A model generated the notes under the pieces. The model had not been told where the DNA came from and did not search any database. It saw only the letters and a program-made list of their open reading frames with translations. This document shows, piece by piece, positions 7,118-16,600 of a stretch of 18,596 nt of DNA. Position 1 is the stretch's first letter; every line of letters starts with the position of its first letter. Position numbers and translations under genes: made by a program. The stretch covers positions 1 to 18,596 of the forward strand of contig SSGN01000179.1 of the NCBI GenBank assembly GCA_008016945.1, given 5' to 3'. This stretch comes from Flavobacteriales bacterium. Lineage in GTDB: Bacteria > Bacteroidota > Bacteroidia > Flavobacteriales > PHOS-HE28.

Positions 7118-10100
7118 ATGCGCATCCGGAATATCGCCGCTTATCGCCGCCACTTGCAGACCGAGTTCAACGTGAACCCGGCCTGGGACCCCGATTTCAT
7201 GGGCAGCCGCACCGAGGTGGAAGGCACGCCGGTGGATGGCTTTTTCAAGTTCTGGCAAAGCTCCACGGGACCCGGCCGCGAGCCGATCGCCGGAAAACTG
7301 CGGGGTGTGCTGGAAATGGCCCAGAACGACCAGGCCATCTACGAGATCACCCAGAACGCCGCCGATTGCGGCGCCACGGACCTGCGCCTGTGGTACGATG
7401 AGGCCTACTTCCTGGCCTGCAATGATGGCGAGGCCTTCGATGCGCGGGACGTGAAGAGCATCCTGGACACCTTCGGCAGCGAGAAGGCCCTGCGCCAGCA
7501 TGCTGCACAGGAGGGCATGATCGGCCAGTACGGGGTGGGCTTCAAACTCTTCCACCGTTTGGTGGGGCGCGAATCCGGATTGGAGGAATTGCTGGACCAC
7601 CATGCCGGTCCCATGATCTTCAGTTGGTCCACCCGCGAACAACTGGATCGTTTCCTCGGCGAGGCACGTGAACCGTGGTCGGTAGATGCTACGGAGGGCC
7701 AGGCGCCGTGGCTCTTCAAGATCCTGCTCACTTGCTTTCCCGCTGCTCCCGGCGAGGTGGTCAAGGACATCGGCTTCGGCGACGTGGTGGCCTTCACCCA
7801 CGCGGAGGCCGAGACCTTCCGCCGCTGGGCCGCTGCAAAGCTGGGTGCGGACCGTCCCGCGCGGGGATCGCTCTTCTTCCTGCACTTGGGCGAAGGCAAG
7901 CGCGAGGTACTTGATACGCACATGGGCGAGATCCGCTCCTGCATGGGCGTGAGCCTGCGTTTCCTGCGCAAGCTCGCCTCCATCACCGTGAACGGCGAGC
8001 GCATCGAACGGGTGCCGCTGGAGACCATCGCGCTGCGCATCCCGGCGGACGGACTGCGGACCTTGGGCTTCCGCGAGGAGCACCAGGATGTGGAACTGGT
8101 GTTCGCTTATGCGGAGGATGCGGTGGAACGCCTCGCGAAGGAGCCCACGCTCTACCAGTACTTCCCCATGACCAAGGAGGCGCACGGCATGGGCTACGTG
8201 ATCCACTCCAACGGATTGCAGAAGCAGGCCCAGCGCACCGAGCTGAACGCGGACAGTGCGATCAATGCACGCCTGCTGGAGCGCCTTGCCGTGCGGGTGC
8301 TGGAGCAGGCCCGCGAATGGATGCGCAGCGAGCCGGAAAAGTACCGGGCCTTGTTCAAGGTGATCCTTGCCTCGGCCTTCGAGCCCTGCAAGCTGCCGGT
8401 GCTGCACCAGCAGGTGCAGGAGCCCTTGATCGCGTTCATCCGGGAGCATGTGCCCACCATGGATGGCGGTTTTGTGCCGAAGGAGCGGGTACGGATCCGG
8501 CGCTCCAAACTGCGCATCCCGGAGCACGTACTGGGCGAGGGGCTCCACTGGTTTCACTGGACCAAGGACATGGACGAGGTGGTGCTCGGCCATGCCCGAA
8601 ACAGTGCGCGGCTCAACCTGCAGGAGGCCACCATCGGCTCCCTGCTCACCGAAGAGCAGCCGGACAGCGCCCTGCATGCGTGGATGGCCGGACTGCCGGA
8701 TGAGCCCTACGCCGAATGCCTGAAGGAATTCACGGTGCTGAAACTGGACCCGGCCCAATACCCGGACCTTCCGTTCCTGCGCCTCGGCGATCGCACGCTT
8801 TCGCTCCGGAACATCCTGTCCGAGCCTGCGCTGTTGGAGCGGACGGATGCATGGTACGGGACCTTTCCCGATGCGGGCGAATGGTTACCTGCGGAAACAC
8901 TCGAGCTGGCGCTGGCGCAGAAGGCGCCGGCCGAATGGGACAACAATACGGCCGCCCTGCTGTACCGGCTTCGCGATGAGAAGGCCATGATGACCCTGGT
9001 GGAGCACATCCCCAAGATCATCCTGGACAACAGCCCCACACCGGAGGTGCAGGCGTTCATGGACTGGTGGCACAAGGTGCGGGAACGGTCGGTCGCTGCA
9101 CTGCTGCGCCCCCGGCTGTTCCTGCAAAGCGACAATGAACTGCTTGTCTGGGAGGACAGTCTTGTGCTGGAGCGCTTCGCCATGCGCATGCCCGCAGAGC
9201 GTGAGGTTGAAGTGGCAATCCAGCGCCTCTTGCCGGCAATGGCACCTGCCGGAGCGGCCCATTTCGATGCCCTGCGTGATGCGCTCATGGACCATGGCTA
9301 CGACGATGACTTCCTGGCCGAGGTATTCCGCCGCAAGAAGGAGAAAAGCAAGCAGGACCTGCAACGTATCGGTGACAGGCTCGCTGAAGAGTACGCCGAC
9401 AAACCGCTTGACAACGGGTGCCAGGTGGTCTTCGCCATCGCGCTGAAGCATCTGCACCCGGCATGGTCCGGCCTTGAGCAATTGGAGTTGCTGGCAGCCG
9501 ACGGCCAAGGCTACGCCATGGAGGAATGGTGGGCGCTGACCGGACCCTCGTTCATCGATCGGCAGTTCCTGCTCCACGAGCGTTATGACGACATCCGGCA
9601 GTACCTGGGTGAGCAATGGGATCCGATCAAGTTCGGGAGCAAGGGAGTGCTCGCTGCCGACCCCCGATCGGGTGCGGCGTTCACACCGGATCTCGCGAGC
9701 GCGGAGTTGGACGATGCGAAGCGGCGATCCTTCCTGGATTGGCTGATGCGTGAGCAGGCCCGCAGCGACGTCGCGCTGGACCAGATGCGGTCCGAGAAGT
9801 ACAAGCCCATGCTGGAGGCGATCATGGGCACCCACCCTGAAGAGTGGAGCACTGGTCCGGACGCATTGCTGCTTCCGGATGAACAGGTGCCGGCTTGGGT
9901 ACTGGAGTGGGCAGGGGAGGAGTACACCCGGATGGCCGTGCTGCTTGGCCTGGGCATGCGGAGCGGGGACGATGCCGTGTTGGAATGGCGGGAAGCCCTG
10001 CTGAAGGACACGGAGGAATGTGCGGCTCCCTTGCCCTCACCACCGGACCAGACCCTGCGGTGGATCGGTGCGAAAGGCGGTGCGGAGACCTTCGTCAGCG

Positions 10101-12580
10101 CACGGCAGGAAAAGCGCATCATGGACCTGGTGCGCAGCAAGGGAAGTACACCGGGCACGGCCTTGCCGCTCGAGCTGGAACTACAGGCCCGGGAAAGTGA
10201 GGACCCGGTCTATGGAGCTTGGAAGAACGAAGGCCACGGATGGACCGTGTTACAGTACGAAGGCGAACAACTGCCCTTGGAACTCACCTGGGAAGGTGGC
10301 TCCCTCGCCATGCGCCACGGGGTGAAGGCCTACGCGCCTTCCGATGGCAGCCAGCGGATCTTCATCACGGACGGCTACCCCATCATGGTGGCGCTGTACC
10401 TGCTCTCCGAGGGTGCCGAGGCGGTGGTGCCGGCTGCCATGCGGGAGTCCTTCCGGGCGCTCCACGACCGGGAACACAGCGGCAGCAGGAAGGAAGCGGA
10501 ACCTAAGGCACGGGACGTGGAGGCGCTGGAACGGAAACAGCAAGTGGAGCATTTCCGCGAGCGGCAGTTCATGTTCAGCACGGCCCCGGCGATCACGCTG
10601 GAGGAGCTGGTCAACACCGTGGAGTGGGAGTATCGCCGCAAACTGCTGGACCGGGAGAACGGTCATGCCTTCCGGTTCAAGGAGGTGGAGCATTTGCCCG
10701 ATGATGTGCTGGTGCTGCGGCGGCCCAACGTGGCGGAACTGCCCTATGAGCTGACCTCCGACCGGGACCGGACCATCCACGGCATGAAGCTGAAGTTGCG
10801 GAAGCGTGGGGTGGCCTATCAGGACATCACCGACTTCGAGCTGATGGCCGGCACCGAGGGCGAAGTACGCGTTCGCGTGAAGCACCTGCCCTTCGCGCTG
10901 AACGAGAGCACCGTGGCCATGATCGAACTGCCCGTGGAGGACATGTTGATGCGGACGCTGGCCGAGGCATGGCGCCATATCCACCAAGCGCATGGACCTG
11001 CCCGCCCGATCATCGACCTGGTCAAGGAGCGGGCACCCGGCGGTCAGATCGGGTTCATCTTCGGCCCACCCGGCACCGGAAAGACCACGGTGCTGGCGGA
11101 CCGGCTCATCCAAAGCGTGCGCGATACCGAGGCGAGGGTGCTTGTGCTCACTCCCACCAATACCGCGGCGGACGTCTTGTACGAGCGCATCTCGGAGAAG
11201 GCATCCGGCGACATGAAGGTGCTGCAAGCGGTACACCGCTTCGGATCACAGAACAAGGACATCCCGCTGGATGAAGGCTACCCTGCCGTGGTGATCACCA
11301 CCATGCACCGCTTCCCCTTCGATCGGTTCGCGGACGGGACCGGCCTTCGCGAAGAGGACTGGGACCATGTGGTGTTCGATGAGGCATCGATGGCGTCCCT
11401 GCCCTATGCGCTGCTGCCGCTGATGTCCCTCCCGGCCAACCGCAATGCAAGCGACTGGGGGGCTTTGGGCGCCCGCTTCCTGTTCGCCGGCGACCCCTTC
11501 CAGTTGATGCCCGTGGGCGCTACACCCTCCATGGGCGACCGGTTGGAGGCGGAGAAGAAGAACATCGTTCTCCGCGGTTTCGCCACGGACAACATCTTCA
11601 CGTTGGCGGGTATCGATCGGTTCTCGTTGGAGGAGGCACCCGCACTGCCCGGTGCACGGATCGATCGGCTGGCAAAGAACTACCGCTCGGGCAGGTCGAT
11701 CGTCAAGGCCTTTAGCAGGACCTTCTATGAAGATGGCGTCACCAGCGCCCGGAACAACGATGATCATGCCATCACCTTGGGCAGTGAGCCCTTGCCCCCG
11801 ATCGGGCTCTGGTCCTTCCCCGCCTTGGTCCCGGAGAAAGGCGCGCCAGCCGACGATATGCTGAACCCGGCCACCATCATACCCTTCGAGCATTCCGCCG
11901 TGCATGTGCATAGTGCGCTGCTGGCCGCGCGGCTGGCGGTGGTGCTGGCCACGGAGAACCCGGGCAAGCGGGTCATCATCATCTGTCCCTATGTGCGCCA
12001 GGTGCGCGTGTGCCAGACCTTGCTGGAACCCTTCAACAAGGACAAGTCGGCAGATGACGGGGCGGAAGCAGTGAAGCCAGTGGAGGTCTCCTCGGTGCAC
12101 CGTTACCAGGGCGGTGAGGCCGAGGTGGTGATCTTCCTGCTGAATCCCAGTGCGAGCAGTAAGCGTGCGGATGGCCGCCTGGTGATCGGCGACATCGCGT
12201 TGTTCAACGACCCGCACCTGATCAATGTGGCCATCAGCCGTGCGCGGGATGTGCTGGTGTTGTTGGCCCCGGAGGATAAACTCGTTGACCGTGGGGGGCG
12301 AAGCGGCTTCTTCCTGATGGACCGCGTGCTGGATGGGCAGGGTGAGGGTGCACTACAGGTGGAAGGACGACCGTCCAGGGAATTGGAAGAGCTGCTCTTC
12401 AACGGCCAGGCCGTGGAGGAGCGTGTGTCCGTGCTGCCCATCCGGGCCATGGATGTGTACCGGGTGGAGGAGACCCGCGCTCGCGGCACCGACCTGGTGG
12501 TGCTGCACAACAAGGAGAACCTGAACCTGGTGATGACGCAGGATATCGTGATGGAAGGAGTGGAGTTCCTTCCGAAATAG
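7118..12580 (+). CDS. Giant protein: N-terminal sacsin/HSP90-like ATPase plus C-terminal SF1 helicase
   Basis: 1820 aa. The N-terminal GHKL ATPase has E76-ITQNAAD (N-box), A-C-N102-D-G-E (G1) and IGQYGVGFK with G139-G141 (G2), the style of sacsin/NO VEIN-like ATPases. About 1000 unassigned, mostly charged helical residues follow (to ~1200), with a short coiled-coil-like stretch near 1125-1150. The C-terminal SF1 helicase shows Walker A GPPGTGKT from G1316 with K1322, motif Ia-like LTPTNTAA, Walker B VFDEAS with D1421-E1422, motif III FAGDPFQL, NYRSGRS, SSVHRYQGGEAE (motif V) and VAISRA (motif VI). About 95 residues after motif VI lack a recognised nuclease motif (no HKD, no clear PD-(D/E)xK). 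SF1A/Upf1-like helicases of this kind act on DNA or RNA. No upstream in-frame start is better than the ATG at 7118. The layout suggests a defence nucleic-acid sensor or remodeller. Architecture is firm; role is inferred. Confidence 0.88.
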   Translation: MRIRNIAAYRRHLQTEFNVNPAWDPDFMGSRTEVEGTPVDGFFKFWQSSTGPGREPIAGKLRGVLEMAQNDQAIYEITQNAADCGATDLRLWYDEAYFLACNDGEAFDARDVKSILDTFGSEKALRQHAAQEGMIGQYGVGFKLFHRLVGRESGLEELLDHHAGPMIFSWSTREQLDRFLGEAREPWSVDATEGQAPWLFKILLTCFPAAPGEVVKDIGFGDVVAFTHAEAETFRRWAAAKLGADRPARGSLFFLHLGEGKREVLDTHMGEIRSCMGVSLRFLRKLASITVNGERIERVPLETIALRIPADGLRTLGFREEHQDVELVFAYAEDAVERLAKEPTLYQYFPMTKEAHGMGYVIHSNGLQKQAQRTELNADSAINARLLERLAVRVLEQAREWMRSEPEKYRALFKVILASAFEPCKLPVLHQQVQEPLIAFIREHVPTMDGGFVPKERVRIRRSKLRIPEHVLGEGLHWFHWTKDMDEVVLGHARNSARLNLQEATIGSLLTEEQPDSALHAWMAGLPDEPYAECLKEFTVLKLDPAQYPDLPFLRLGDRTLSLRNILSEPALLERTDAWYGTFPDAGEWLPAETLELALAQKAPAEWDNNTAALLYRLRDEKAMMTLVEHIPKIILDNSPTPEVQAFMDWWHKVRERSVAALLRPRLFLQSDNELLVWEDSLVLERFAMRMPAEREVEVAIQRLLPAMAPAGAAHFDALRDALMDHGYDDDFLAEVFRRKKEKSKQDLQRIGDRLAEEYADKPLDNGCQVVFAIALKHLHPAWSGLEQLELLAADGQGYAMEEWWALTGPSFIDRQFLLHERYDDIRQYLGEQWDPIKFGSKGVLAADPRSGAAFTPDLASAELDDAKRRSFLDWLMREQARSDVALDQMRSEKYKPMLEAIMGTHPEEWSTGPDALLLPDEQVPAWVLEWAGEEYTRMAVLLGLGMRSGDDAVLEWREALLKDTEECAAPLPSPPDQTLRWIGAKGGAETFVSARQEKRIMDLVRSKGSTPGTALPLELELQARESEDPVYGAWKNEGHGWTVLQYEGEQLPLELTWEGGSLAMRHGVKAYAPSDGSQRIFITDGYPIMVALYLLSEGAEAVVPAAMRESFRALHDREHSGSRKEAEPKARDVEALERKQQVEHFRERQFMFSTAPAITLEELVNTVEWEYRRKLLDRENGHAFRFKEVEHLPDDVLVLRRPNVAELPYELTSDRDRTIHGMKLKLRKRGVAYQDITDFELMAGTEGEVRVRVKHLPFALNESTVAMIELPVEDMLMRTLAEAWRHIHQAHGPARPIIDLVKERAPGGQIGFIFGPPGTGKTTVLADRLIQSVRDTEARVLVLTPTNTAADVLYERISEKASGDMKVLQAVHRFGSQNKDIPLDEGYPAVVITTMHRFPFDRFADGTGLREEDWDHVVFDEASMASLPYALLPLMSLPANRNASDWGALGARFLFAGDPFQLMPVGATPSMGDRLEAEKKNIVLRGFATDNIFTLAGIDRFSLEEAPALPGARIDRLAKNYRSGRSIVKAFSRTFYEDGVTSARNNDDHAITLGSEPLPPIGLWSFPALVPEKGAPADDMLNPATIIPFEHSAVHVHSALLAARLAVVLATENPGKRVIIICPYVRQVRVCQTLLEPFNKDKSADDGAEAVKPVEVSSVHRYQGGEAEVVIFLLNPSASSKRADGRLVIGDIALFNDPHLINVAISRARDVLVLLAPEDKLVDRGGRSGFFLMDRVLDGQGEGALQVEGRPSRELEELLFNGQAVEERVSVLPIRAMDVYRVEETRARGTDLVVLHNKENLNLVMTQDIVMEGVEFLPK

Positions 12581-12640
12581 GCCGAAGGCGACCCAATTAC
12601 AAGCTGTTGTTGTATGCTCGCCGGAGCGCGCTGGTAATCG

Positions 12641-12648
12641 TACTTTTG
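12641..12648 (+). promoter_or_regulatory. Bacteroidota-type -7 promoter element (TACTTTTG) for the antitoxin-toxin-hsdR operon
   Basis: TACTTTTG matches TAnnTTTG exactly and lies 17 nt before the antitoxin ATG at 12666, inside an 85-nt gap. The only upstream TTG-type candidates (12607-12612) are about 28 nt away, further than the usual ~19-21, so the -33 part is weak. A small stem GCTC-GCCG-GAGC (12616-12627) between them could be part of an operator for the antitoxin. The promoter would start transcription about a dozen bases before the start codon. Confidence 0.5.
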
Positions 12649-12665
12649 ACAAGCACACGAGCACG

Positions 12666-13160
12666 ATGGCCAAGCGCAAGATCACCCCGAGCACAGTAGG
12701 CGAGCCGCAGGCGGAATACGTTCGCTTACGTACAAAGCGATCCCGCACAGCAGCGAAGCGTCCAGCGGCAAAGCGACCGGCACTTTTGTCGGATGCGGAA
12801 CTGATGGAGGCCGCTACCAAGCCGATGCCCAAACAGCGCGTACGCGCCTTCATATCCGCGGGGGTATTCGATGAGGCCTTGCTGGGCAAGGTGCTTGGCA
12901 TCGGCAAGGCCCAGGTGGCTGGCCGCCTGACAGGTGCAGGATCCTTGATCCCTGCCGAGGGCGAACGGGTGCTGCTCACCGAGCGATTGTTGGCTCGAGG
13001 CATTGAGATCTTCGGCGATGAAGCCAAGTTCGATCGATGGATGCGTTCACCCATCAAGGCACTGGGCGACCAACGCCCCTTGGACCTGATGGCCAGCAGC
13101 ACCGGGATGCGCCTTGTAGCCGACGAGTTGGAGACCATCGCGCACGGGGTCTTCGCATGA
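12666..13160 (+). CDS. Antitoxin of the Xre/MbcA/ParS (DUF2384) family
   Basis: 164 aa. The C-terminal ~60 residues show the ParS/MbcA toxin-binding domain: ARGIEIFGDEAKFDRWM, then ALGDQRPLDLM, then a final helix ending IAHGVFA. Residues ~45-105 are a helix-turn-helix-like region (KVLGIGKAQVAGRL). The first ~40 residues are a basic, low-complexity tail (KRSRTAAKRPAAKRPA) that could add DNA affinity. In this family the antitoxin binds and blocks the RES toxin and usually represses its own promoter, for which the element at 12641 is the candidate. It overlaps the toxin start by 4 bp (ATGA at 13157-13160), so the two are translationally coupled. The family call is strong. Confidence 0.9.
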   Translation: MAKRKITPSTVGEPQAEYVRLRTKRSRTAAKRPAAKRPALLSDAELMEAATKPMPKQRVRAFISAGVFDEALLGKVLGIGKAQVAGRLTGAGSLIPAEGERVLLTERLLARGIEIFGDEAKFDRWMRSPIKALGDQRPLDLMASSTGMRLVADELETIAHGVFA

Positions 13161-13633
13161 GGCTTTACCGGCTGAGCACCGCGACCTATGCGGACCGTTT
13201 GGACGGCGAAGGCGCAGCCATCCGGGGTGCGCGCTGGAACCCGCGCAGGGTGCCGATGATATACACCGCCGCAGAGCCCGCCCTGGCCGTGCTGGAGGTG
13301 CTTGCGCACTTCAATGCTCGGCATGAGATGCCTGAAGACACCGTGCTGGTGAGCTATGAACTGAGCGGTCGCAGCGGTATCCGACGCCCAGGTCGCGCCT
13401 CATTGCCCGCAGGTTGGGATGCGCAGGGTCCGCCGTACAGTAGCGCGGCACAGGACTACGGCGCTTCGTTCATCGCATCGCCAGCAGTGCTGTTGCGTGT
13501 GCCCTCCGTATTGGTGCGATCGCAGTGGAACTACCTGATCAACCCGCGCACCTTGCCGGGCCGGGTGCGCATTGTTTCCATCGAGCCCTTCACCTTCGAT
13601 CCACGGCTATTGTCCGCGCTTCACCCACGATGA
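13157..13633 (+). CDS. RES-domain toxin (predicted NAD+-depleting)
   Basis: 158 aa, a normal length for RES toxins. Known family members degrade NAD+ (hydrolysis or phosphorolysis) and stop growth unless held by their antitoxin. The R-E-S landmarks are visible: R26 in GARWNPRR, E47 in PALAVLEVLAHF, and the late S117-VLVRSQWN-YLINP segment with N125 and N129. A longer ORF opens upstream at 13037, but the ATG at 13157 gives the family-typical MRLYRLS start and the usual 4-bp overlap with the antitoxin. Its stop in turn overlaps the hsdR start by 4 bp (13630-13633), so toxin and restriction subunit should be co-translated. This direct link to hsdR is unusual for a toxin-antitoxin module. Confidence 0.9.
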   Translation: MRLYRLSTATYADRLDGEGAAIRGARWNPRRVPMIYTAAEPALAVLEVLAHFNARHEMPEDTVLVSYELSGRSGIRRPGRASLPAGWDAQGPPYSSAAQDYGASFIASPAVLLRVPSVLVRSQWNYLINPRTLPGRVRIVSIEPFTFDPRLLSALHPR

Positions 13634-16600
13634 GCAACTTCCGCTTCCTCGCCGAAGAGTGGCCTGCACTGGCGCAGGAGGCCATGGAAGCGGAGCGTTT
13701 CGCGCGCACGGCCCCGATACCGAGCGCGGTGTATGCGCGCCGCACGCTGGAACGCACCGTGCGCTGGCTCTACGCCAACGACCGGGACCTGCGCGAGCCC
13801 CACGAAGACCACCTGAGCGCGCTGATGGACACGGCAGAGTTCCGTGAACTGATCCCATCGTCCATCCTGCCCGACCTGCATTACATCCGCAAGACCGGCA
13901 ATGCGGCTGCGCATGACAAGAAGGTGATCGATACCCAGAGCCTGGCCTGTGTGAAGCTGCTGCATCGCTTCATGAAATGGTTCGCACGCACCTACAGTGC
14001 TGCGGAGATCGTGGTAGCGGCCTTCGACGAACAGGTGCTGGCCCTTAAGGTGAAAGCCAAGGAGGTGCCTTCCGTGGGTGAACTGCAGCGGCTGCAGGAA
14101 CAGTATGATGCCCAACGGCAGAAACTGGAGCGCGAACAGGAGCAGCGCTTGAAGCTGGAGAGCGAGAAGCAGGCCTTGGAAGCGCATCTCGCGGAGGTGC
14201 AGGCGCGCAAGGAGCAGCACCGCACGGAACCGGTACCGGAGTCCCCCTACACGGAGGCGCAGACGCGCTTGTTGTTCATAGATGAGCTGCTCCGTGAAGC
14301 AGGCTGGGATCCCGCAGGGCCCAACGTGGCAGAGTACCCCGTTACCGGCATGCCGCTTAGCACGAACGCGAACGGCAATGGTCAGGTGGACTATGTGCTC
14401 TGGGGTGCGGATGGCAAGCCCTTGGCCGTGGTGGAGGCCAAACGCACCATGCGAAGTGCCGAGGAGGGTCGGGTGCAGGGTGGCTTGTACGCGGACTGTT
14501 TGGAGCGCATGACCGGCCAACGACCGGTGATCTTTTATACCAACGGCTTCGAGACCTGGATCTGGGACGATGTGTTCGCATCGCCACGGCCCTTGCAGGG
14601 ACTTTACACCCGCGACGAACTGCAGCTGCTGGTGGATCGCAGGCGCACCCGTGCCGACCTGCGCAACATGCCGGCGGATACGACCATTGCAGGCAGGTAC
14701 TACCAGCACGAAGCGATCCAGCGGGTGGCGGAGGCCTGGGTAACGGAGCACGAAGGAAGACTGCGCGCCAAGCGCCGAAGGGCCTTGGTGGTGATGGCCA
14801 CCGGAAGTGGTAAGACCCGCACAGCTGCAGCATTGGTGGAGGTGCTGATGAAGGCCAATTGGGCCAAGCGCATACTATTCCTGGCGGACCGGAATTCGTT
14901 GGTGACACAGGCGAAAAGGGCTTTTGAAAAGCACCTGCCCAACGTCACCACCTTGGACCTGACCAAGAGCCGTTACGAGGAAAGTGCACGGGTGGTGTTC
15001 AGCACTTATCCCACCATGCTCAACCGGATCGACAGCGGCCGGAACGCAGACCTCAGGATGTTCAGCGTGGGGCACTTCGACCTGGTGATCGTGGACGAAG
15101 CGCATCGCAGTGTGTACGACCGCTACAAGGCCATCTTCGATTATTTCGATAGCCTGCTCGTAGGCCTTACCGCTACACCGCGTGGTGAAGGTGACCGCGA
15201 TACCTATGCGCTATTCGATTGCGAAGAGCACAACCCTACCTATTACTACGAGTTGGACGAAGCGGTGAAGGACGGTTTCCTCGTGCCGCCCGTCGGTCAG
15301 GAGGTCGATCTGGGTTTCCTACAACGCGGCATCCGCTACGCGGACCTTAGCGCCAGCGATCAACAACATTTCGAAGAGACCTTCCGTGACGACCTTGGCA
15401 ACGTGCCGAACGAGATCGGTGCGCAGGCCATCAACAGTTGGCTCTTCAACTCGGATACCATCGATCAGGTGTTGCACCATGTGGTCGCCAATGGCATCAA
15501 GGTGGAAGGCGGTGAGAAGCTCGGGAAGACCATCGTCTTCGCGCGGAACCACGACCATGCGTTGGCCATCCGCGCGCGTTTCGAGAAGCAATACCCGCAT
15601 TTTGCAGGCCATTTCCTGGCGGTGATCGACAATCATGAGACCTATGCACAGGATCTCATCGACAAGTTCAGCGATGCCAGGCTCATGCCGCAGATCGCGG
15701 TAAGCGTGGACATGCTGGATACGGGCATCGACGTGCCCGAAGTGGTGAACCTGGTCTTTTTCAAGCCGGTCTACAGCAAGGCCAAATTCTGGCAGATGGT
15801 GGGGCGTGGGACCCGTTTGTGTCCCGACCTCTTCGGCCCCGGAGACCACAAGACGCACTTCCGCATCTTCGATTTTTGCCGCAACTACACCTTCTTTGAT
15901 GTCCGGCCCGATGGTCATGTGGCCGAGCGCCAGCGGTCGTTGAGCGCACGCATCTTCGAGCGAACGGTGCGCTTGGCCGATGTTCTGGCAGGAACACCGT
16001 ACACCGGTAACACCGAACTGCTTGCCCTACGGAATGACCTGCTGGACCGCGTGCATGGCTGGGTGGCGCCGTTGTGGGAGCGACGCAATACCGTGATGTT
16101 GCGCCCAGTGAAGCGTGTGCTGGACACGTACAGGGCACGTAGCGCATGGGACACGCTCACACCATTGACCATGAGCGAACTTCTAACAGCCTTGGCTCCC
16201 GTCGTGGAGGTTCCCGGTCAAGACGAAATGGCCAAGCGTTTCGACCTGCTGATGATCGACCTTGAGCTGGCCGTGGCAGAGAATGCGCCGGAAGAGGATC
16301 GTTTGTTCGGCCGCTTGTTCCGCACTGCCGACCAACTCGGTCGCATGGCGAACATACCGGCCGTAAAGGCGAAATGGCCAGCGATACAAGCGCTGCTGAA
16401 CGTGGCTGGGGATCGGCAGCAGCGCAAAGCAGCCTTCGGCCTATCCGCATTGGAGTTCACACGGAAGGAATTGCGGGATCTCGTTCGCCTGATCATCAAG
16501 GACGAACGAAATCCGGTTTATACCGAACTGAAGGATACCGTCGTGAACATCGGTGAAGAACGCACCGACCTACCTGGAGGATACCAGATGCGTAACTATC

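Noticed and set aside
6953..8758. Long minus-strand reading frame of about 600 codons opposite the start of the giant helicase gene
   Set aside because: It is opposite a gene with clear catalytic motifs in the forward strand, has no recognisable domain, and is of the kind produced by GC-rich codon bias on the antisense strand.
12616..12627. GCTC-GCCG-GAGC stem as a terminator for the giant helicase gene
   Set aside because: Four base pairs only and no T-tract after it. At most it is part of an operator.
13037..13156. Extended start for the RES toxin at 13037
   Set aside because: It lies inside the antitoxin's conserved C-terminal domain. The start at 13157 has the usual ATGA coupling and family N-terminus.
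13621..14751. Minus-strand frame of about 375 codons opposite the start of hsdR
   Set aside because: It covers the DUF4145, coiled-coil and nuclease parts of hsdR, whose motifs are intact. The antisense translation is rich in His/Leu/Arg and without motifs.
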